Source: Chengkuizengella axinellae (GTDB lineage: Bacteria > Bacillota > Bacilli > Paenibacillales > KCTC-33759). From it: a stretch of DNA of 64,000 nucleotides. The translations under genes and the position numbers were made by a program. Positions 34,922 through 44,189 of the stretch are shown here, one piece after another. The notes under the pieces were generated by a model. That model did no database searches, had not been told where the DNA came from, and saw nothing but the letters and a program-made list of their open reading frames with translations. The stretch lies in NCBI RefSeq assembly GCF_030730905.1, contig NZ_JAVAMP010000002.1, positions 124,001 to 188,000 of the forward strand, written 5' to 3'. Within the stretch, counting starts at the first letter, position 1. Each line of letters opens with the position of its first letter.

Positions 34922-36931
34922 ATGGAAAATAAAGAGATAAAAAACAAGATCAACAATAAGAAATTATATATGAAGATTATATATTCCGTGGGATTAGTAC
35001 TTGTCATTGGTTTCATCGTGTGGTGGTTATATCCATCAGAAGAAATGATCGAGCCACCAACAAATCGGGATACGGAGAGAAAACCAGTAATAGGAGAGGA
35101 ATTTCCTCCTATACCTTACCCACCTAAAAAACCCTTTATAGAAACCGTTCCTGAAAAGCCTGAGGTTAATCTAACAGTGATTGAATCAGGAAATATTATT
35201 TATGATGAGAATGAAATCTTTTTCCGAAATGAATTAGATGATTTTAAATTATATGTATTACATAATGAAAATGCTGAGCCAGCGAAAGTAATGGATGAAG
35301 CAGTCCATCTTATGGCTAAGATAGAAGATCAGATCCTATATACAAACACAAGTGACGATGGGATTTACAGCATTAATAAAGATGGGACGAATAAACGTAC
35401 AATTACAGAGGATTCATCTCATCAATTTATTGTTCAAGACACCTGGGTTTATTATGTGAACGCATCAGATCAACATAAACTAACAAAAATAAAGCTGGAT
35501 GGAACAGAAAAAGAAGTTTTATCTGATGAAGAAATTGATAGCTTCTTGATTAATGGAGAATGGATTTATTATGTGAATAGCACACAGGAGTTTCGTCTAT
35601 ATAAAATGAAAAACGATGGATCATCCAAGTTAATCGTTTCAAAGGATTCTGTTAAAAATGTAAAAATATTTGAAGATTGGATTTATTACTTGAATGAAAG
35701 CAATATTTACAAAATGAATACGGATGGAATGGAGCATGATTTAGTTTCTAATGAATATATTCAGTTTTTTCAAATTTCTGAAGATTGGATTTATTACCGA
35801 ACAGAAGGAGTTGGGGGGAATTTATGGCGAATGAAGCTTGATGGCACGAACAAAGATCAAATTTCTATTTCTGGATATGATCCTGACTTTATTGAAATTT
35901 GGGATGGGTGGGTATTTTATTCCAGCAATTTCCTAAACAAAGCGCTTTACATTTTAGATAATGAAAAAAAGAAGGTCTCAGATCAAGATGTTAGCAGCTT
36001 GATTGTGTATAATAACTGGATCTATTACATAGATAATGATGATTATAAGCTTTATCGAATGGATTTTAACGGTGAAAAAATAGAAAATGTTGTGGATTCA
36101 ATTGTAACGTATTATCTCATCTATAATGACAAAATATTTTATAGAAATGCTTCAGATGAAAATAAACTGTATGAGTCTGGACTATCAGGCGAGAATAATA
36201 TAAAAGTATTAGATCAAAGATTTCTGAAATTTGAGCTCCATGGCAATCAATTGTATTTTATTGAAGACAGTCAACAGCAGCGATTATTTCAATTAGATCT
36301 GGAAAGTAAGGAACTATCTAAAATCACAGATGAACAAGTATATACTTTTTATATATTAGATGGGAAAATTGCGTACTCTTCACAAGCAGGTTCAAACATT
36401 GTGGATTTAGACGGGTCTAATTTGTTCAAATTAACGGATGGATACATTGAAGAGCCTAAGCTTCAAGAGGATTGGATTTATTATGCTGGATTTGAGGAAC
36501 AATTAAAGTTATTTCGAATAAAACAAGATGGCAGTGACCAAACCTTACTGACTTCCCTTAGTCAAAGTGAATATGTTATTTTAGATGACTGGATTTATTA
36601 TGTTGAAAATAAAAAGCTGCATAAAATAAAAACGGACGGCACTGACAGAACTAAAATTAGTGATCGAAATGTGAAATATATCTTGATGATCGAAGAGGGT
36701 TGGATATATGCTTCTTCCTCTATGCAGACAGGTCATCACAATATTTATACAAGCCTATTTAAAGTGAAAACGGACGGAAGTGTTGATGAAAATTTAGTCA
36801 ATGGATACATCGAAGATTTAGAGTTAACGGACCAAGGACTCCTATTTACTGAAAATCAAGAGCGCTATCGAACTTTTAAAGTTAAAATAGATGGATCAGA
36901 TGAGAGTGTATTATATACTCAGGCATCATAA
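34922..36931 (+). CDS. Membrane-anchored DUF5050 beta-propeller protein
   Basis: ATG 34922 follows GGAGAGGGATCT; an in-frame ATG upstream at 34859 falls inside the terminator stem. The protein has one N-terminal membrane helix (IIYSVGLVLVIGFIVWWLY), a Pro-rich linker, then about a dozen repeats of the form DWIYYxNxxxxxLYKMxxDGT, for example DWIYYLNESNIYKMNTDGM and DWIYYVENKKLHKIKTDGT. This is the DUF5050 repeat, which folds as a propeller outside the membrane. It is inserted between punA and pdp, 17 bases before pdp, so it may share a transcript with it although no metabolic link is evident. Binding of cell wall or another ligand is possible. Confidence 0.85.
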   Translation: MENKEIKNKINNKKLYMKIIYSVGLVLVIGFIVWWLYPSEEMIEPPTNRDTERKPVIGEEFPPIPYPPKKPFIETVPEKPEVNLTVIESGNIIYDENEIFFRNELDDFKLYVLHNENAEPAKVMDEAVHLMAKIEDQILYTNTSDDGIYSINKDGTNKRTITEDSSHQFIVQDTWVYYVNASDQHKLTKIKLDGTEKEVLSDEEIDSFLINGEWIYYVNSTQEFRLYKMKNDGSSKLIVSKDSVKNVKIFEDWIYYLNESNIYKMNTDGMEHDLVSNEYIQFFQISEDWIYYRTEGVGGNLWRMKLDGTNKDQISISGYDPDFIEIWDGWVFYSSNFLNKALYILDNEKKKVSDQDVSSLIVYNNWIYYIDNDDYKLYRMDFNGEKIENVVDSIVTYYLIYNDKIFYRNASDENKLYESGLSGENNIKVLDQRFLKFELHGNQLYFIEDSQQQRLFQLDLESKELSKITDEQVYTFYILDGKIAYSSQAGSNIVDLDGSNLFKLTDGYIEEPKLQEDWIYYAGFEEQLKLFRIKQDGSDQTLLTSLSQSEYVILDDWIYYVENKKLHKIKTDGTDRTKISDRNVKYILMIEEGWIYASSSMQTGHHNIYTSLFKVKTDGSVDENLVNGYIEDLELTDQGLLFTENQERYRTFKVKIDGSDESVLYTQAS

Positions 36932-36948
36932 AAAAGGAGAAATACAAC

Positions 36949-38249
36949 ATGAGAATGGTTGATTTAATTTCAAAAAAAAGAGATGGTATATCTTTAACTA
37001 GAGATGAAATTGAATATATCATTAGTGGATATACGGATGGGGCTATCCCTGATTATCAGATGTCCGCATGGGCGATGGCTGTTTTTTTTCGAGGGCTGGA
37101 TGCTAATGAAACATCTGACTTGACAATGGAAATGCCAAATCAGGAGATCAAGTGGATTTGTCGGAAATACAAGGCATTAAAGTAGATAAACATTCAACAG
37201 GAGGAGTAGGCGATAAAACAAGTTTAATTGTTGTTCCGTTAGTTGCTTCAGTTGGGGTTCCTGTAGCAAAAATGTCAGGCAGAGGATTAGGTCATACAGG
37301 AGGAACAGTAGATAAGTTAGAGTCTATTGAAGGGTTCAAAATTGAACTTAGTAAGGAAGCGTTTATTCGAAACGTAAATGAGGTCAAAATGGCGCTTGTA
37401 GGACAAAGTGGAAACTTAACACCTGCAGATAAAAAATTGTATGGATTGAGAGATGTTACAGGGACTGTCAACTCTATGCCTTTGATTGCGAGCTCCATTA
37501 TGAGTAAAAAGATCGCTTCTGGTGCGGATGCTATCGTTTTAGATGTAAAGGTTGGAGCGGGTGCATTTATGAAATCTTTAACGGATGCAAAGAAATTAGC
37601 AGAGACAATGGTTTCCATCGGAAATCGACTGAATCGAAAAACAATTGCAGTGATTACGGATATGAATCAGCCGTTAGGATATGAGATTGGAAATGCAAAT
37701 GAAGTGCGGGAAGCAATTGAAGTATTAAGTGGAAAAGGGGAAGAAAGATTAACAAAAGTAAGTTTGACACTAGCTGCTCATATGGCTGTTGCAGGAGAAG
37801 TATACTCTGATTTCAATACAGCATATCAAAAGCTGGAGGAAGTATTAACAAGTGGAAAATCACTTGAAACTTTTTCCAAATTCATTGAATCACAAGGTGG
37901 AAATTCACAGCTTGTCACTCAACCTGAAAAATTGCCTCAAGCCAAATATCAAATAAAAGTAACTGCTGCACAAAGTGGATATATTAAAGAAATCAATGCA
38001 GAAATGATGGGGAATGCAGCCATGCACTTAGGTGCAGGCAGAAAAACAAAAGAGGATCAGATCGATTATGCAGTAGGAATAACCCTAAAGAAAAAAGTAG
38101 CTGATGAAGTAAAGGCTGGGGAAGTGATTGCAGTGATCCACAGTAATATAGAAAATGTACAAGATAGTATAGAACTGATACAACAGTCTGTGAAAATCAA
38201 TAAAGATCATGTGGAAGAATTACCAATTATATATGAGGTTATTGAGTGA
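36949..38249 (+). pseudogene. pdp: Pyrimidine-nucleoside phosphorylase, broken by a one-base deletion
   Basis: The start ATG follows AAAAGGAGAAATACAAC. The first 62 codons read MRMVDLISKKRDGISLTRDE through DLTMEM, then the frame is lost. The right frame resumes as AKSGDQVDLSEIQGIKVDKH, so the DNA ATGCCAAATCAGG is what ATGGCCAAATCAGG becomes after loss of one G at 37134-37135. The whole span is 1301 bases, exactly one short of 433 codons plus stop, the usual Pdp length. Downstream motifs are intact (KHSTGGVGDKTSL, SGRGLGHTGGTVDKLES, KVGAGAFMKS). Either the enzyme is lost or this is a sequencing error; the rest shows no decay. The normal reaction is phosphorolysis of uridine, thymidine and deoxyuridine. 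Confidence 0.85.
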
Positions 38250-38455
38250 ACTCGTTCAAACACAGTCTAAACATCGAGAAATCAGATGAAGACTCTACTC
38301 CCGCTGATTTAAAGATACGACCTATAGGTGAGATAGGGTCTAATGTGTTATTGACATTGATTAGAATGTACAATTATAATGTGAGGGATATTGTATATTC
38401 TAATCTTAAAGGGGAATCCGCTACCATGTTGAGCATCATCAAACATAGTTTTTAG
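38246..38455 (+). CDS. Small unknown protein overlapping pdp, 69 aa
   Basis: A GTG start overlaps the pdp stop by four bases (GTGA), the usual coupling arrangement. The product begins MNSFKHSLNIEKSDEDSTPA and ends with IVYSNLKGESATMLSIIKHSF. I recognise no family and see no membrane segment. There is no separate ribosome binding site. It could be a genuine small gene, the C-terminal piece of something lost at the edge of the accessory block, or chance. Confidence is low. Confidence 0.3.
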   Translation: MNSFKHSLNIEKSDEDSTPADLKIRPIGEIGSNVLLTLIRMYNYNVRDIVYSNLKGESATMLSIIKHSF

Positions 38456-38586
38456 TGAAGACAATAATAAATAGGATGGATAAATGATAAATTAAAGTTT
38501 ACAATGAGTAAGCTTATTTCGTTATTTTCCCTTCCACACTAAAAACTTATGGGAATCGGCTTATAATACATTTTTGTTACTGTACT

Positions 38587-38619
38587 AAGGCTGTAAACAA
38601 TCATATTGTTTACAGCCTT
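38587..38619. terminator. Perfect 15-bp hairpin after the pdp region
   Basis: AAGGCTGTAAACAAT at 38587-38601 pairs perfectly with ATTGTTTACAGCCTT at 38605-38619 with a three-base loop. The flanking T-run is short. A terminator of the nucleoside salvage unit is likely. Confidence 0.7.
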
Positions 38620-38661
38620 TCGATGTTCTTTAAGCCGTGTTCGCACTTGGAGGAAACGTTG

Positions 38662-39269
38662 ATGCAAAATAAATGGATCCCTTTGTTATTTACACAAGGT
38701 ATTTCTTTAATAGGTAGTCGAATGACTGCAATTGCAATTGGAATTTGGTTGTATGAAACAACAGGAAAAGCGACTTATTTATTACTGGTTCCTTTTTTCA
38801 CTGAGATGCCGATGTTAATGGCTGGATATTTAGGTGGAATAATTATTGATCGTTGGGGCAGAAAAAAAATATTGATACTTGGAGATTTTGGTCAAGCTGT
38901 AGGTTCAATATTGTTATTACTAAGCATTCTTTCCGGTCATTTTCAGCCTTGGATGTTATATTCTGTTGCATTCATGCAAGGTGTATTTACGATGATACAG
39001 GAACCTGCGATAGATGCCACATTTCCCTTATTAGTACCTGAAAGAGAGCTAGATAAGGTGAATGGGGTAAAGGAAATGTTATTTCCATTTGCAGGGATTG
39101 TTTCACCTATATTGACTGGGATTTTATATTCTATGTTTGGAATTACAGGAGTCATTTTAATAGATTTCATTTATCTGTAACTGGTTTTATCATAATAATG
39201 ACAACGTTCATATTTATGAAAAATACAAACTTTAGAAATATGGAAAAGAAATTGAGGGAAAAACGGTAA
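38662..39269 (+). pseudogene. Truncated and frameshifted MFS transporter
   Basis: ATG 38662 follows TTGGAGGAAACGTTG. The reading frame gives MQNKWIPLLFTQGISLIGSR and continues through five to six membrane helices with the MFS motif A GGIIIDRWGRKKIL, ending prematurely at DFIYL. Just after the stop another frame continues sensibly: VTGFIIIMTTFIFMKNTNFR and EKKLREKR, stopping at 39267-39269. So there is a frameshift near 39165-39175, and the entire second half of a roughly 400-residue transporter is missing. This is the remnant of an efflux-type permease at the left edge of the accessory block. Confidence 0.75.
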
Positions 39270-39320
39270 GATATTAACGGATTATATCGTATTATGAGGT
39301 CAGCCAGCCTGTAGTATATA

Positions 39321-39366
39321 CCCTATAGAGTAGACACGTTATAAAGGCCTGCCCTATAGGGGGATT
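39321..39366. terminator. Possible terminator hairpin
   Basis: CCCTATAG at 39321-39328 can pair with CTATAGGG at 39354-39361, followed by GGATTTTAATT. It lies between the MFS remnant and the convergent reductase gene. Confidence 0.35.
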
Positions 39367-39400
39367 TTAATTAGGTGTTGTGGAAGATCATGTGTATATC

Positions 39401-40345
39401 CTACCGCAAAATCTCAATCACTACATTACCCTTCTTATGACCCAAGTCTACATATCTATGGGCTTCAACGATCTCTTCCATAGGATAAACTCTATCTATA
39501 TATGGCTTAAATTTGTCTTCTACCATTAATTTTCTAATTTTCAATAATTCTTCAACCCTTGTTTTTGAATAACTACTGTTTGTATCTTTGTGAACATTAA
39601 GATAAACACCTGTTTTTTTCAACACTTTTTTTGCTTTTGATTTAGGTAACTTATCTACAGCATCAAATATGACATCATACTTTTTATTTAATTGTGTAAT
39701 ATCTTGCTTAGTATAATCAACTATATGTTCTGCCCCTAATGACTTTGCTAGTTCTAGATTCTTTTTGCTACATACAGCTGTTACAATTGAACCGTAATGG
39801 TTTGTGGCAATCTGTACTGCACTTGAACCTACAGCACCTGAAGCACCATATATAAGCACCTCTTGCCCTTTCTGAATATTGGATTTTTGAAGACAACGAA
39901 TTGCAGACATTCCAGCTCCAACTGAAGCAGCCGCCTCCCCAAAAGATAATTTATCAGGTTTCAAAGCCAGTACCCCATCTTCAGGTATACATTTATATTC
40001 AGCATAGCCACCAAAATCTACTTCAAATGTAGATGCAAACACCATGTCTCCAACCTTAAACTTGGTTACATGTTCTCCAACTTCCTCGATTTCACCTGCT
40101 AATTCCATCCCCAATATGGATCTTTTGGGCTTCAACATTCCAAGGTACATTCGAGCAAACAGCCATTGAAAAGGAGGTACTGAGAAGGAGCGCATTCTTA
40201 CATCCCCTTTTGTAACAGTTGTAGTGTAAACTTTTATTAACACTTCAGATTGCTTAGGTGTAGGTTTTCTTAATTCTTTTATATGAAGCACTTCTGGTGC
40301 ACCATATTTTTCATAGACTATCCCTCTCATATTATCTTCTTTCAT
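39401..40345 (-). CDS. MDR-family zinc-free NAD(P)H:quinone reductase-like protein, 314 aa
   Basis: On the minus strand, ATG follows AGGGGGCAATT. The protein has the medium-chain dehydrogenase layout: an N-terminal GroES-like domain (GAPEVLHIKELRKPTPKQSE, DVRMRSF), the conserved ELAGEIEEVGEHVTKFKVGD, then a Rossmann fold with the nucleotide-binding VLIYGASGAVGSSAVQIA. The Cys/His zinc ligands of true alcohol dehydrogenases are absent, so a quinone or enone reductase is more likely. The last residues are KGNVVIEIL. It has a strong candidate sigma-A promoter at 40521-40493. The physiological substrate is unknown; detoxification of reactive carbonyl compounds is typical. Confidence 0.9.
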   Translation of the reverse strand: MKEDNMRGIVYEKYGAPEVLHIKELRKPTPKQSEVLIKVYTTTVTKGDVRMRSFSVPPFQWLFARMYLGMLKPKRSILGMELAGEIEEVGEHVTKFKVGDMVFASTFEVDFGGYAEYKCIPEDGVLALKPDKLSFGEAAASVGAGMSAIRCLQKSNIQKGQEVLIYGASGAVGSSAVQIATNHYGSIVTAVCSKKNLELAKSLGAEHIVDYTKQDITQLNKKYDVIFDAVDKLPKSKAKKVLKKTGVYLNVHKDTNSSYSKTRVEELLKIRKLMVEDKFKPYIDRVYPMEEIVEAHRYVDLGHKKGNVVIEILR

Positions 40346-40708
40346 AATTGCCCCCTAATATACATTCCAGTTAACACATAGGTTAACCAAATGACAATCT
40401 TATTTTATGAATTAATAGTATATTCCAGGTATTGACTCTAGATGATAATTCTTCAAAGAAAACATTCCCTATTGTATTTCTGTATTAATAAAATAATACA
40501 CTAATACTGTTTGGGTGTCAATAAGTTCCATTTTGTTGATCTTGACCTGAAAGAAAACTGATTTTCTGAATAATAAACAACGATAATAAGAGAAGCGTCA
40601 TTTTTATGGTAAGGTCCCCTTGTACAGTTTTAAGAAATTTGAAATAATGATAATTACGCAAATAGGTAGCATTTGGATTTGAGATCATGAAGATAGGGGA
40701 GAAAACTA
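40346..40708. other. Divergent intergenic region
   Basis: About 360 bases separate the minus-strand reductase from the plus-strand acetyltransferase. It holds the minus promoter at 40493-40521, leaving a leader of about 140 bases. On the plus side there is a weak candidate: TTGTAC at 40620-40625, 17 bases, AATAAT at 40643-40648. No gene is seen. Confidence 0.45.
40493..40521 (-). promoter_or_regulatory. Sigma-A promoter for the MDR reductase
   Basis: On the minus strand TTGACA (40521-40516), a 17-base spacer and TATTAT (40498-40493) form a near-consensus promoter upstream of the gene that starts at 40345. Confidence 0.65.
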
Positions 40709-41254
40709 GTGAGTGTTAAGGTTCCCACTTTAATCGGAGACTTAGTTAAACTAAGACCACTTAATTATAAAACTGATCATATAGCATGGTTTGAAGTTGA
40801 ACAAGATGAAAGCATGCATGAATGGGTAGGTAATTCAGTTCCAACATCATATAATGAGGTGAAGCAATATTTGTATGAGTTATATCCTAAACATTTTATG
40901 ATTTGGATGATTGAAGAAAAAAAGACGAATAAGGTAATTGGAATGATGCGAATTAGTCACCTTCAATCTATTGAAGGAAAACTAGTGGCAGGTGACTCAC
41001 AAAGACTACATTCCAGTTATTGGCGAAAGGGATTTATGAAAGAATCTCGTAAGTTAATTTATAATTATGTGTTTAATGAATTAAAAGTAGATGTTTTATT
41101 TGCAGATGTCTGGGATGGGAATATTAATTCTATTAAATCCTTAGAGTCTGCCGGGTATAAATTAATAGACGTTAGAAGCGAATATTGTAAAAAGTATGAT
41201 CGAAAACAAAACAAATTATACTACCAACTACAGTCATCGCACTTTAAGAAATAA
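40709..41254 (+). CDS. GNAT-family N-acetyltransferase, 181 aa
   Basis: GTG follows GGGGAGAAAACTA. The sequence has the GNAT fold order: LVKLRPLNYKTDHIAWF at the start, the strand NKVIGMMRISHLQ, an acetyl-CoA loop region in SYWRKGFMKESRKLIYNYVF, and the late motif VLFADVWDGNINSIKSLESA with GYKLIDVRSEYC, which is the RimJ/L-type pattern of 'neighbour in sequence N-x-x-S-x-x-x-x-E'. The usual pyrophosphate loop (Q/RxxGxG/A) is modified to WRKGFM. The substrate is unknown. It is the first of three close genes (GNAT, histidine phosphatase, VOC) that could share a transcript. Confidence 0.8.
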   Translation: MSVKVPTLIGDLVKLRPLNYKTDHIAWFEVEQDESMHEWVGNSVPTSYNEVKQYLYELYPKHFMIWMIEEKKTNKVIGMMRISHLQSIEGKLVAGDSQRLHSSYWRKGFMKESRKLIYNYVFNELKVDVLFADVWDGNINSIKSLESAGYKLIDVRSEYCKKYDRKQNKLYYQLQSSHFKK

Positions 41255-41293
41255 ATATATAAAAAATCATTACTCTTTATGGAGGCTGCTACT

Positions 41294-41866
41294 TTGAAAA
41301 CTTTTATTTACATGGTGAGACATGGCGAATCACCTAAGTCAGAAGGAGAAAGAGCACGAGGATTAACTGATAAAGGGAAAGCGGATGCTTATCGAATAAC
41401 TGAAATATTGAAAAGAGAAGGGATTGAAGTGTTTGTTTCAAGTCCTTACCAACGAGCAATATTAACCATTCAGGAGTTAGCTACATATTCAGAACAAGAA
41501 ATCATAGTATATGAAGATCTTAAAGAACGAGTTTTTTCTAATGAAGATAAAAGAATGGACGATAATAAGTTACTTCCTTTGTTAAAGAAGTCGTTTTCTG
41601 ATCCAACCTTTGCTCCAGTCGGAGGGGAGTCTAATATAGTTTGCCAGAAAAGAGCTGTAAAGGTTCTAAAAGAATTATTAACGAATTTCCAGGGAAGTAA
41701 AATAGCAATAGGCACGCACGGAGCTGTAATGACTTTAATGATGGGGTATTATGATAGTCAGTACGATTTCAATTTTTTGCTGCATACATCGAAACCAGAT
41801 ATATACAGAATGGAATTCAATGGACAGAAGTTAGTAAAGGTGGAAAGACTTTGGAATATTCAGTAA
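41294..41866 (+). CDS. Histidine phosphatase (phosphoglycerate mutase-like), about 190 aa
   Basis: TTG 41294 is chosen because GGAGGC at 41281-41286 lies seven bases upstream and the product then begins MKTFIYMVRHGESPKSEGER; ATG 41279 overlaps this site. The catalytic RHGE is at residues 9-12, the second Arg is in VFVSSPYQRAILTIQ, and the second catalytic His appears in IAIGTHGAVMTLMM, all as expected for the branch of small broad-specificity phosphatases. The gene is 40 bases after the GNAT gene and 16 bases before the VOC gene. The substrate is not indicated. Confidence 0.9.
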   Translation: MKTFIYMVRHGESPKSEGERARGLTDKGKADAYRITEILKREGIEVFVSSPYQRAILTIQELATYSEQEIIVYEDLKERVFSNEDKRMDDNKLLPLLKKSFSDPTFAPVGGESNIVCQKRAVKVLKELLTNFQGSKIAIGTHGAVMTLMMGYYDSQYDFNFLLHTSKPDIYRMEFNGQKLVKVERLWNIQ

Positions 41867-41882
41867 AGGAGGTGGTTATAAC

Positions 41883-42305
41883 ATGAGGCAATCCATAGTA
41901 CATATCGCTTTAGTTGTTAGAGATTATGATGAAGCTATAGACTTCTATACAAAGAAACTTAAATTTACTTTAATAGAAGATAGTTATCAAGCTGAACAAG
42001 ATAAGCGTTGGGTTGTAGTTTCTCCTCCTGGTTCCGTTGGGACAACCATACTATTGGCAAGAACATCGAAACCTGAACAAGAACAATTTATAGGTAATCA
42101 GACTGGTGGGAGAGTATTTTTATTTTTAAACACCGATGACTTCTGGAGAGATTATAAAGAAATGACAGCTAATGGTATAGAATTTGTAAGAGAACCTAAA
42201 GAGGAACCTTATGGAAAGGTAGCTGTTTTCAAAGATTTGTATGGGAATTTATGGGACCTTATAGAACTAAATAAAGAACACCCCGTTTCAAAACGCATAA
42301 AATAA
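41883..42305 (+). CDS. VOC-family (glyoxalase/bleomycin-resistance-like) protein, 140 aa
   Basis: ATG follows AAAGGAGGTGGTTATAAC, a very strong ribosome binding site. The two-module betaalphabetabetabeta pattern is visible: VHIALVVRDYDEAIDFYTKK with the metal-site His at residue 8, and GRVFLFLNTDDFWRDY followed by FKDLYGNLWDLIEL with the closing Glu ligand. The length fits a small lactoylglutathione-lyase-like or dioxygenase-like VOC protein. It closes a three-gene run. A convergent terminator follows. Substrate unknown; detoxification or thiol-conjugate chemistry is usual in such enzymes. Confidence 0.85.
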   Translation: MRQSIVHIALVVRDYDEAIDFYTKKLKFTLIEDSYQAEQDKRWVVVSPPGSVGTTILLARTSKPEQEQFIGNQTGGRVFLFLNTDDFWRDYKEMTANGIEFVREPKEEPYGKVAVFKDLYGNLWDLIELNKEHPVSKRIK

Positions 42306-42410
42306 ATAATATAAACAATAATAAATTTAGTAGATTCAACAGGGTGAAAAATATAATTTAGTATAAAAAATGAGAGTTGAAAATGTTTATCAGTATTTTG
42401 AATAAGAAAA

Positions 42411-42450
42411 GAGGTATCCAATAGTAGAAAAATAGACTATTGGATACCTC
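42411..42450. terminator. Bidirectional terminator between VOC and methyltransferase genes
   Basis: GAGGTATCCAATAGT at 42411-42425 pairs perfectly with ACTATTGGATACCTC at 42436-42450, flanked by A-rich and T-rich sequence. The genes on both sides converge on it. Confidence 0.85.
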
Positions 42451-42495
42451 TAAAATGTTCTAAGAGATATGAAATTGATGCAGTTATTAAATCAT

Positions 42496-43212
42496 CTATA
42501 TTACTCTTTTTTGAAAAATAGCAGTCCAAAGGTCAGAGTGGCCAAAAGTAAGGCTTGCATGATCCACATCTTTCATTTTTCGAATTTCAATAACATCAAA
42601 CTCATGGAAGATATGCATTAATTTTTCTTGAGTAAATCCAACCCCACCTCTGACACTAAGGTTTCGATATACATCTTTATCTGAGAAAAGAGCCCCTCCT
42701 AAACTACCACCATAAACAAAACAGGTTAAAGCATAAAAACCACCTGGTTTAAGGGCTTCATTCACTAGATTTAAATAACTGATTCTACGATGTGGAGGCA
42801 AGTGATGTAAACAACCTGAATCATAAACGATGTCATAGGATAGAGGATCTATGTTTATATTAAAGATACTTTTATGTATAAAGTTAATAGATAAATTTTT
42901 TTCTGAAGCACGTTCTTTTCCCCACTCTATTGCTTCTTTAGAAAAGTCAATCGCATCTACTTTGCATCCTTTTCCAGCTAAGAACAAAGCATTTCGTCCA
43001 GGTCCACATCCTAACTCTAGTACCTTTCCAGGGTTTAAGATTCCTTTTTCTAAGTATTGAACTAAGTTTTCATCAGGGAGATTTTCAAAAAAAGGTATCT
43101 TTTTATTTCTATCTGTATAAAATTGATCCCATGAAAAATTTGTTTTTTCCATCATTAATTCATCTAAAAGATTGAATAAATCCTCTGTAGTTTGAACTGT
43201 TCCATATGCCAA
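42496..43212 (-). CDS. Class I SAM-dependent methyltransferase, 238 aa
   Basis: On the minus strand a TTG start follows AGGAGGGAACGTATT. The SAM-binding motif I is VLELGCGPGRNALFLAGKG, followed by the acidic motif II residue in KVDAIDFSKEAIEWGKERA and motif III/IV in YDIVYDSGCLHHLPPH. It belongs to the small-molecule methyltransferase type (Methyltransf_25/11-like) of around 240 residues. No substrate-specific domain is visible. It stands alone, ends at the terminator at 42411, and diverges from the NUDIX gene across a 204-base spacer. The role may be thiol, metalloid or natural-product methylation; this is inference. Confidence 0.85.
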   Translation of the reverse strand: MAYGTVQTTEDLFNLLDELMMEKTNFSWDQFYTDRNKKIPFFENLPDENLVQYLEKGILNPGKVLELGCGPGRNALFLAGKGCKVDAIDFSKEAIEWGKERASEKNLSINFIHKSIFNINIDPLSYDIVYDSGCLHHLPPHRRISYLNLVNEALKPGGFYALTCFVYGGSLGGALFSDKDVYRNLSVRGGVGFTQEKLMHIFHEFDVIEIRKMKDVDHASLTFGHSDLWTAIFQKRVI

Positions 43213-43416
43213 ATACGTTCCCTCCTAATTGATAATAGCAGTCATAAAATGATGATTAAATGTAATGTTTTTATATATTTAAATTATACCAAAATTAATG
43301 AAGGTAAATGGGGAGTAGAGTCATTTTATCGCTCAATAAATAGAGTGATTTGTATGCAAAATATACAAGTATAAAGTACAATAAGGAATTTAAATTGAAT
43401 AGAAAGGAGATGTAGA

Positions 43417-43893
43417 ATGACGTATCATATAAGAGTAAAAGCAGGTGCACTCATCATAGAGAACAACTCAATTCTTTTGGTAGAATTTAATGACGAAAAT
43501 GGTGTTCATTATAATTTTCCAGCAGGTGGGGTAGAACCGGGTGAAACGGTTATAGAAGCCGTACAAAGAGAAGCTAAAGAAGAGGCATCCATCGATGTTG
43601 AAGTTGGTCCTTTAGCATTAGCTTATGAATATGCACCACATTTGAATGATAACATTTATGGAGAAACACACTCTATCCATATGATGTTTGAATGTAAAAT
43701 AAAAGAAAACGCTATACCGAAAATGCCGAGTAATCCTGATCCAAATCAATCAGGTGTAAAATGGATTCCACTTTCTAAAATAAATGATATTGTTTTGTAT
43801 CCTAATATAAGGGAACAAATTCTTCAATATGTGCAAAATAGAAAAAATATTAACTTGGAAGAAGAATATTTGTTAGAAAAGTATAAATCTTAG
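43417..43893 (+). CDS. NUDIX hydrolase, 158 aa
   Basis: ATG follows AAAGGAGATGTAGA. The NUDIX box is intact: GGVEPGETVIEAVQREAKEE, with the preceding NFPAG and strand AGALIIENNSILLVEFND. The catalytic Glu residues of REAKEE are present. The C-terminal half (SGVKWIPLSKINDIVLYPN) is the typical helix-plus-strand of the ADP-ribose/nucleotide-type NUDIX family. It hydrolyses a nucleoside diphosphate linked to some other moiety; the exact substrate cannot be told. The gene stands alone. Confidence 0.9.
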   Translation: MTYHIRVKAGALIIENNSILLVEFNDENGVHYNFPAGGVEPGETVIEAVQREAKEEASIDVEVGPLALAYEYAPHLNDNIYGETHSIHMMFECKIKENAIPKMPSNPDPNQSGVKWIPLSKINDIVLYPNIREQILQYVQNRKNINLEEEYLLEKYKS

Positions 43894-44062
43894 CTTAAAG
43901 ATGAGAAGAGGGCGACATTCCCATTTTTATATTGGAATTATCGCCTATATCCCAGATCGTGTTATATATTTAGGATTCACTCTGACTAAAACTCAATGAA
44001 CGCTTTTATTACATTATTAGCAGGATCTAGTAGAGTATCAAAATGGATCTATTAAATCTTCA

Positions 44063-44167
44063 AAGCTTATTCGATGTGTAATTAAAGCATTTATATCAAT
44101 AAACCCTTGGCATGGAAGTTTGATTTCCGGTGGCATCAAAAACAGTAGATGGGAAGTCATTATTTAG
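44063..44167 (+). pseudogene. Possible aldehyde dehydrogenase C-terminal remnant
   Basis: In the otherwise empty 300-base gap, one frame reads KLIRCVIKAFISINPWHG and LISGGIKNSRWEVII before TAG. The pattern 'x-INPWxG...GGIKxS-xW' resembles the C-terminal region of aldehyde dehydrogenases (GGxKxSGxGRE), but the key Gly-Arg-Glu is missing and there is no start codon. The rest of the gap, 43894-44189, shows no gene. This is weak evidence for a decayed gene. Confidence 0.2.
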
Positions 44168-44189
44168 TTACAATTATTCTCAGGAAAGA

